NCBI GenBank assembly: GCA_015709655.1
Contig: CP054181.1
Span: forward strand, 2,290,207 to 2,354,206
Source of the DNA: Ignavibacteria bacterium
GTDB lineage: Bacteria > Bacteroidota > Ignavibacteria > Kapaibacteriales > Kapaibacteriaceae
Direction of reading: 5' to 3'
Length of the DNA: 64,000 nt
In this document: positions 62,438 to 64,000 of the stretch, in pieces
How the letters are laid out: each line of letters starts with the position of its first letter
Position numbering within the stretch: the stretch's first letter is position 1
The notes under the pieces: model-generated
Databases searched by the model: none
Told to the model about the DNA's origin: nothing
The model's input: only the letters and a program-made list of their open reading frames with translations
Position numbers and translations under genes: made by a program

Positions 62438-63265
62438 CTACAGAAATGCCAGCCACAGGATTCGAATGCCCACAATGGCAAGACAGACAGCCAGGGCACG
62501 AACGATGAAGATACCGTTGACTTTTTTGGATAGGCGTGCGCCAACAAGGGCACCGGGTATAACACCTATCGCAAGCGGTACGATCAGCGTTATCAGGTAC
62601 TGACTATAACTGCCTTCCACCAAATGCACAATAACACTGACCGTTGCCATGATTGCCAGAATAAAGTGAGATGTTGCCGTGGCTATGTGGGCAGGGAACA
62701 ACAACCATTCTGTCATTGCCGGCACGTGAATAATCCCGCCACCAATGCCCAGCAAGGGCGAGAAGAAGCCAACAAGGGTACTTAAGATGATGCCGTGACG
62801 CAGGTTGTACGAATACGTGTATTCGTGTCCGTCGCCGTCGGTAAAACGTCGTACAGTATGTCCCGATTGAACAGCTTTTCTGGTAAGGGGCTTTCGTTTA
62901 CCTCCGAATGCAAACAGGTAGCCCGACACAACAAACAAAATGATACCAAAAATGATATTGAACAGCGTTCGTGGGATAACCTGTGTTGTTAATACACCAA
63001 GAACTGAACCGGGTATCGTTGCAATGGCAAAAAGAATGCCCGAACGATAATCAATACGTTTAGATTTCATGTAGGCCACTGAACCCGATGTGGCATTAAT
63101 AGCAACAATGGCCATTGAAATAGCGGTGATACTTTGTGCCGACAAGTCCGGGAAGAGGAGCAGCATCAGCGGTACCAGGATAAAACCGCCCCCAGCTCCG
63201 ATGAGCGTTCCAACGGTACCAATACCAAAGCCAAGCGCAATAAACAGTGCGTAGCTTACTACCAT
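62438..63265 (-). CDS. TauE/SafE (TSUP) family permease
   Basis: 275-aa membrane protein with about eight TM segments. Two TSUP repeats: GTVGTLIGAGGGFILVPLML and GFFSPLLGIGGGIIHVPAM, the signature G-x-G-G-G-F/I-x-x-V-P. Family members export sulfite, sulfoacetate or other organosulfur anions; the substrate here is unknown. It is intact, unlike the interrupted TSUP gene at 60037. Convergent with the zinc-ribbon gene, and 49 bp downstream of mgtC on the same strand. Confidence 0.92.
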   Translation of the reverse strand: MVVSYALFIALGFGIGTVGTLIGAGGGFILVPLMLLLFPDLSAQSITAISMAIVAINATSGSVAYMKSKRIDYRSGILFAIATIPGSVLGVLTTQVIPRTLFNIIFGIILFVVSGYLFAFGGKRKPLTRKAVQSGHTVRRFTDGDGHEYTYSYNLRHGIILSTLVGFFSPLLGIGGGIIHVPAMTEWLLFPAHIATATSHFILAIMATVSVIVHLVEGSYSQYLITLIVPLAIGVIPGALVGARLSKKVNGIFIVRALAVCLAIVGIRILWLAFL

Positions 63266-63314
63266 AAATGTTTAGTTAGCATGGGTTTCATAATGATGGT
63301 GTAGTGATCACACC

Positions 63315-63983
63315 CTACGTCCAGTGAATTTCCTTAATCGTTGAATCATCTTTCAGCGCCTGTAATATGTCATTGGCAATCTTACCGTTAATACCAGAAA
63401 TTGTTAAATCATATACACATTCATGCTCGGTTTTGTCGAGTGTGTAGTTCTCGATCGTGATGTCGGGGCGGTTTAGCAGGTACATGAAAATGCCGGAGTT
63501 GCTGGCATTGGGTGCGGTTGTTAAACGGAGCATTCGCCGCTTGAATTTCCTGGAGTAGAAGTGCTCAAACGGACGCAGTGCGTACAGGATAATCAGTGCG
63601 ATGATGGTTGTGGCAATGGCAGCAAAATACATCCCGCTGCCGGTTGCCAGTCCGATTGCGGCAACAGTCCACAGGCCTGACGCAGTGGTTAAACCATGAA
63701 CCGTTCCTTGCTTGGAAAACAGGATGGTTCCGGCACCGATAAATCCAATGCCGCTAACTACCTGGGCGGCAATCCGGGAGGGATCCAGATTAACGTTTGC
63801 CGTTCCCAGGATGTCAGAAAACCCAAATGCCGATACGATCATGATTAAACAGGCACCAACACAAACCATCATGTGGGTGCGTAAACCGGCCGTCCACTGC
63901 TTACGCTCACGCTCAATTCCTACAAGAGCGCCAAGCAGGGCAGCAACAACCAGGCGGGTTGCAATTTCGGATGTTTCAAGCAT
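63315..63983 (-). CDS. mgtC: MgtC/SapB-family membrane protein
   Basis: 222 aa with four or five TM helices in the first 140 residues. MgtC marks: LLGALVGIERERKQWTAGLRTHMMVCVGACLIMI, then VSGIGFIGAGTILF and GLTTASGLWTVAAIGLATG. The C-terminal ACT-like domain (about 150-222, IENYTLDKTEHECVYDL) is of the kind found in longer MgtC proteins. Family links to magnesium limitation and P-type ATPase control; no mgtA is in the window. An AGGAGG ribosome site lies 6 bases before ATG 63983. Confidence 0.9.
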   Translation of the reverse strand: MLETSEIATRLVVAALLGALVGIERERKQWTAGLRTHMMVCVGACLIMIVSAFGFSDILGTANVNLDPSRIAAQVVSGIGFIGAGTILFSKQGTVHGLTTASGLWTVAAIGLATGSGMYFAAIATTIIALIILYALRPFEHFYSRKFKRRMLRLTTAPNASNSGIFMYLLNRPDITIENYTLDKTEHECVYDLTISGINGKIANDILQALKDDSTIKEIHWT

Positions 63984-64000
63984 GGTGTACCTCCTCTGCT

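Overview
The window looks like chromosomal DNA of a free-living member of the Bacteroidota/Chlorobiota (FCB) group, possibly a Kapabacteria- or Ignavibacteria-like lineage. The signs are several secreted proteins ending in type IX secretion (T9SS) type-A-like sorting domains (S8 protease, Asp-box propeller, esterase, small YD-repeat protein), a short Bacteroidota-type primary sigma factor, a YbeY ending in GYTDKT rather than GYDH, an RND pump fused to a TolC-like protein, and many TPR, VIT and PD40 secreted proteins. The species cannot be named from the sequence. No rRNA or CRISPR array was seen. Two tRNAs are present.

Layout. 1-7.1 kb: 5'-truncated secreted subtilase, mpl and an Asp-box propeller protein. 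7.1-10.3 kb: minus-strand run rpoD-rimM-trmD-hydrolase-lipoprotein. 10.4-22.3 kb: housekeeping genes (glyS, dsbD, GNAT, panC, DUF547, ilvE, DinB, META lipoprotein, recG, queE, PD40 protein). 22.3-27.3 kb: ECF sigma factor, membrane anti-sigma-like protein and large VIT/vWA protein. 27.4-29.1 kb: interrupted lipoprotein gene, tRNA-Ser and a 780-bp non-coding stretch with clustered DnaA boxes. 29.1-32.7 kb: ftsQ-ftsA-ftsZ. 32.8-43.7 kb: a second interrupted lipoprotein, UMF1-type MFS, ureohydrolase, dapD, DUF1801 protein, IS256-family remnant, rhlE, OsmC, secreted esterase and TPR-HTH regulator. 43.9-51.5 kb is the accessory part: 1539-aa RHS protein, small YD-repeat/T9SS protein, 15-unit tandem array, complete IS3-family element, long direct repeats and tRNA-Arg. 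51.6-53.8 kb: smg, ybeY and an exported protein of the family often labelled asparagine synthetase B. 53.9-59.8 kb: heavy-metal efflux operon (His-rich protein, CzcA-TolC fusion, membrane-fusion lipoprotein). 60-64 kb: TSUP permeases, zinc-ribbon membrane protein and MgtC.

Most noteworthy: (i) three otherwise intact genes are each split by one in-frame TAA, with no frameshift; (ii) three perfect TTATCCACA boxes plus near matches lie within about 200 bp upstream of ftsQAZ, a candidate replication origin or DnaA-controlled promoter; (iii) the octamer AGGGGGCT (either strand) occurs 18 times against about 2 expected; (iv) a T9SS-like domain sits on an anti-sigma-like membrane protein; (v) a giant RHS protein without a sorting domain is followed by a tiny protein with two YD repeats and a sorting domain. 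All function calls come from reading motifs in the sequence; no database search was run.
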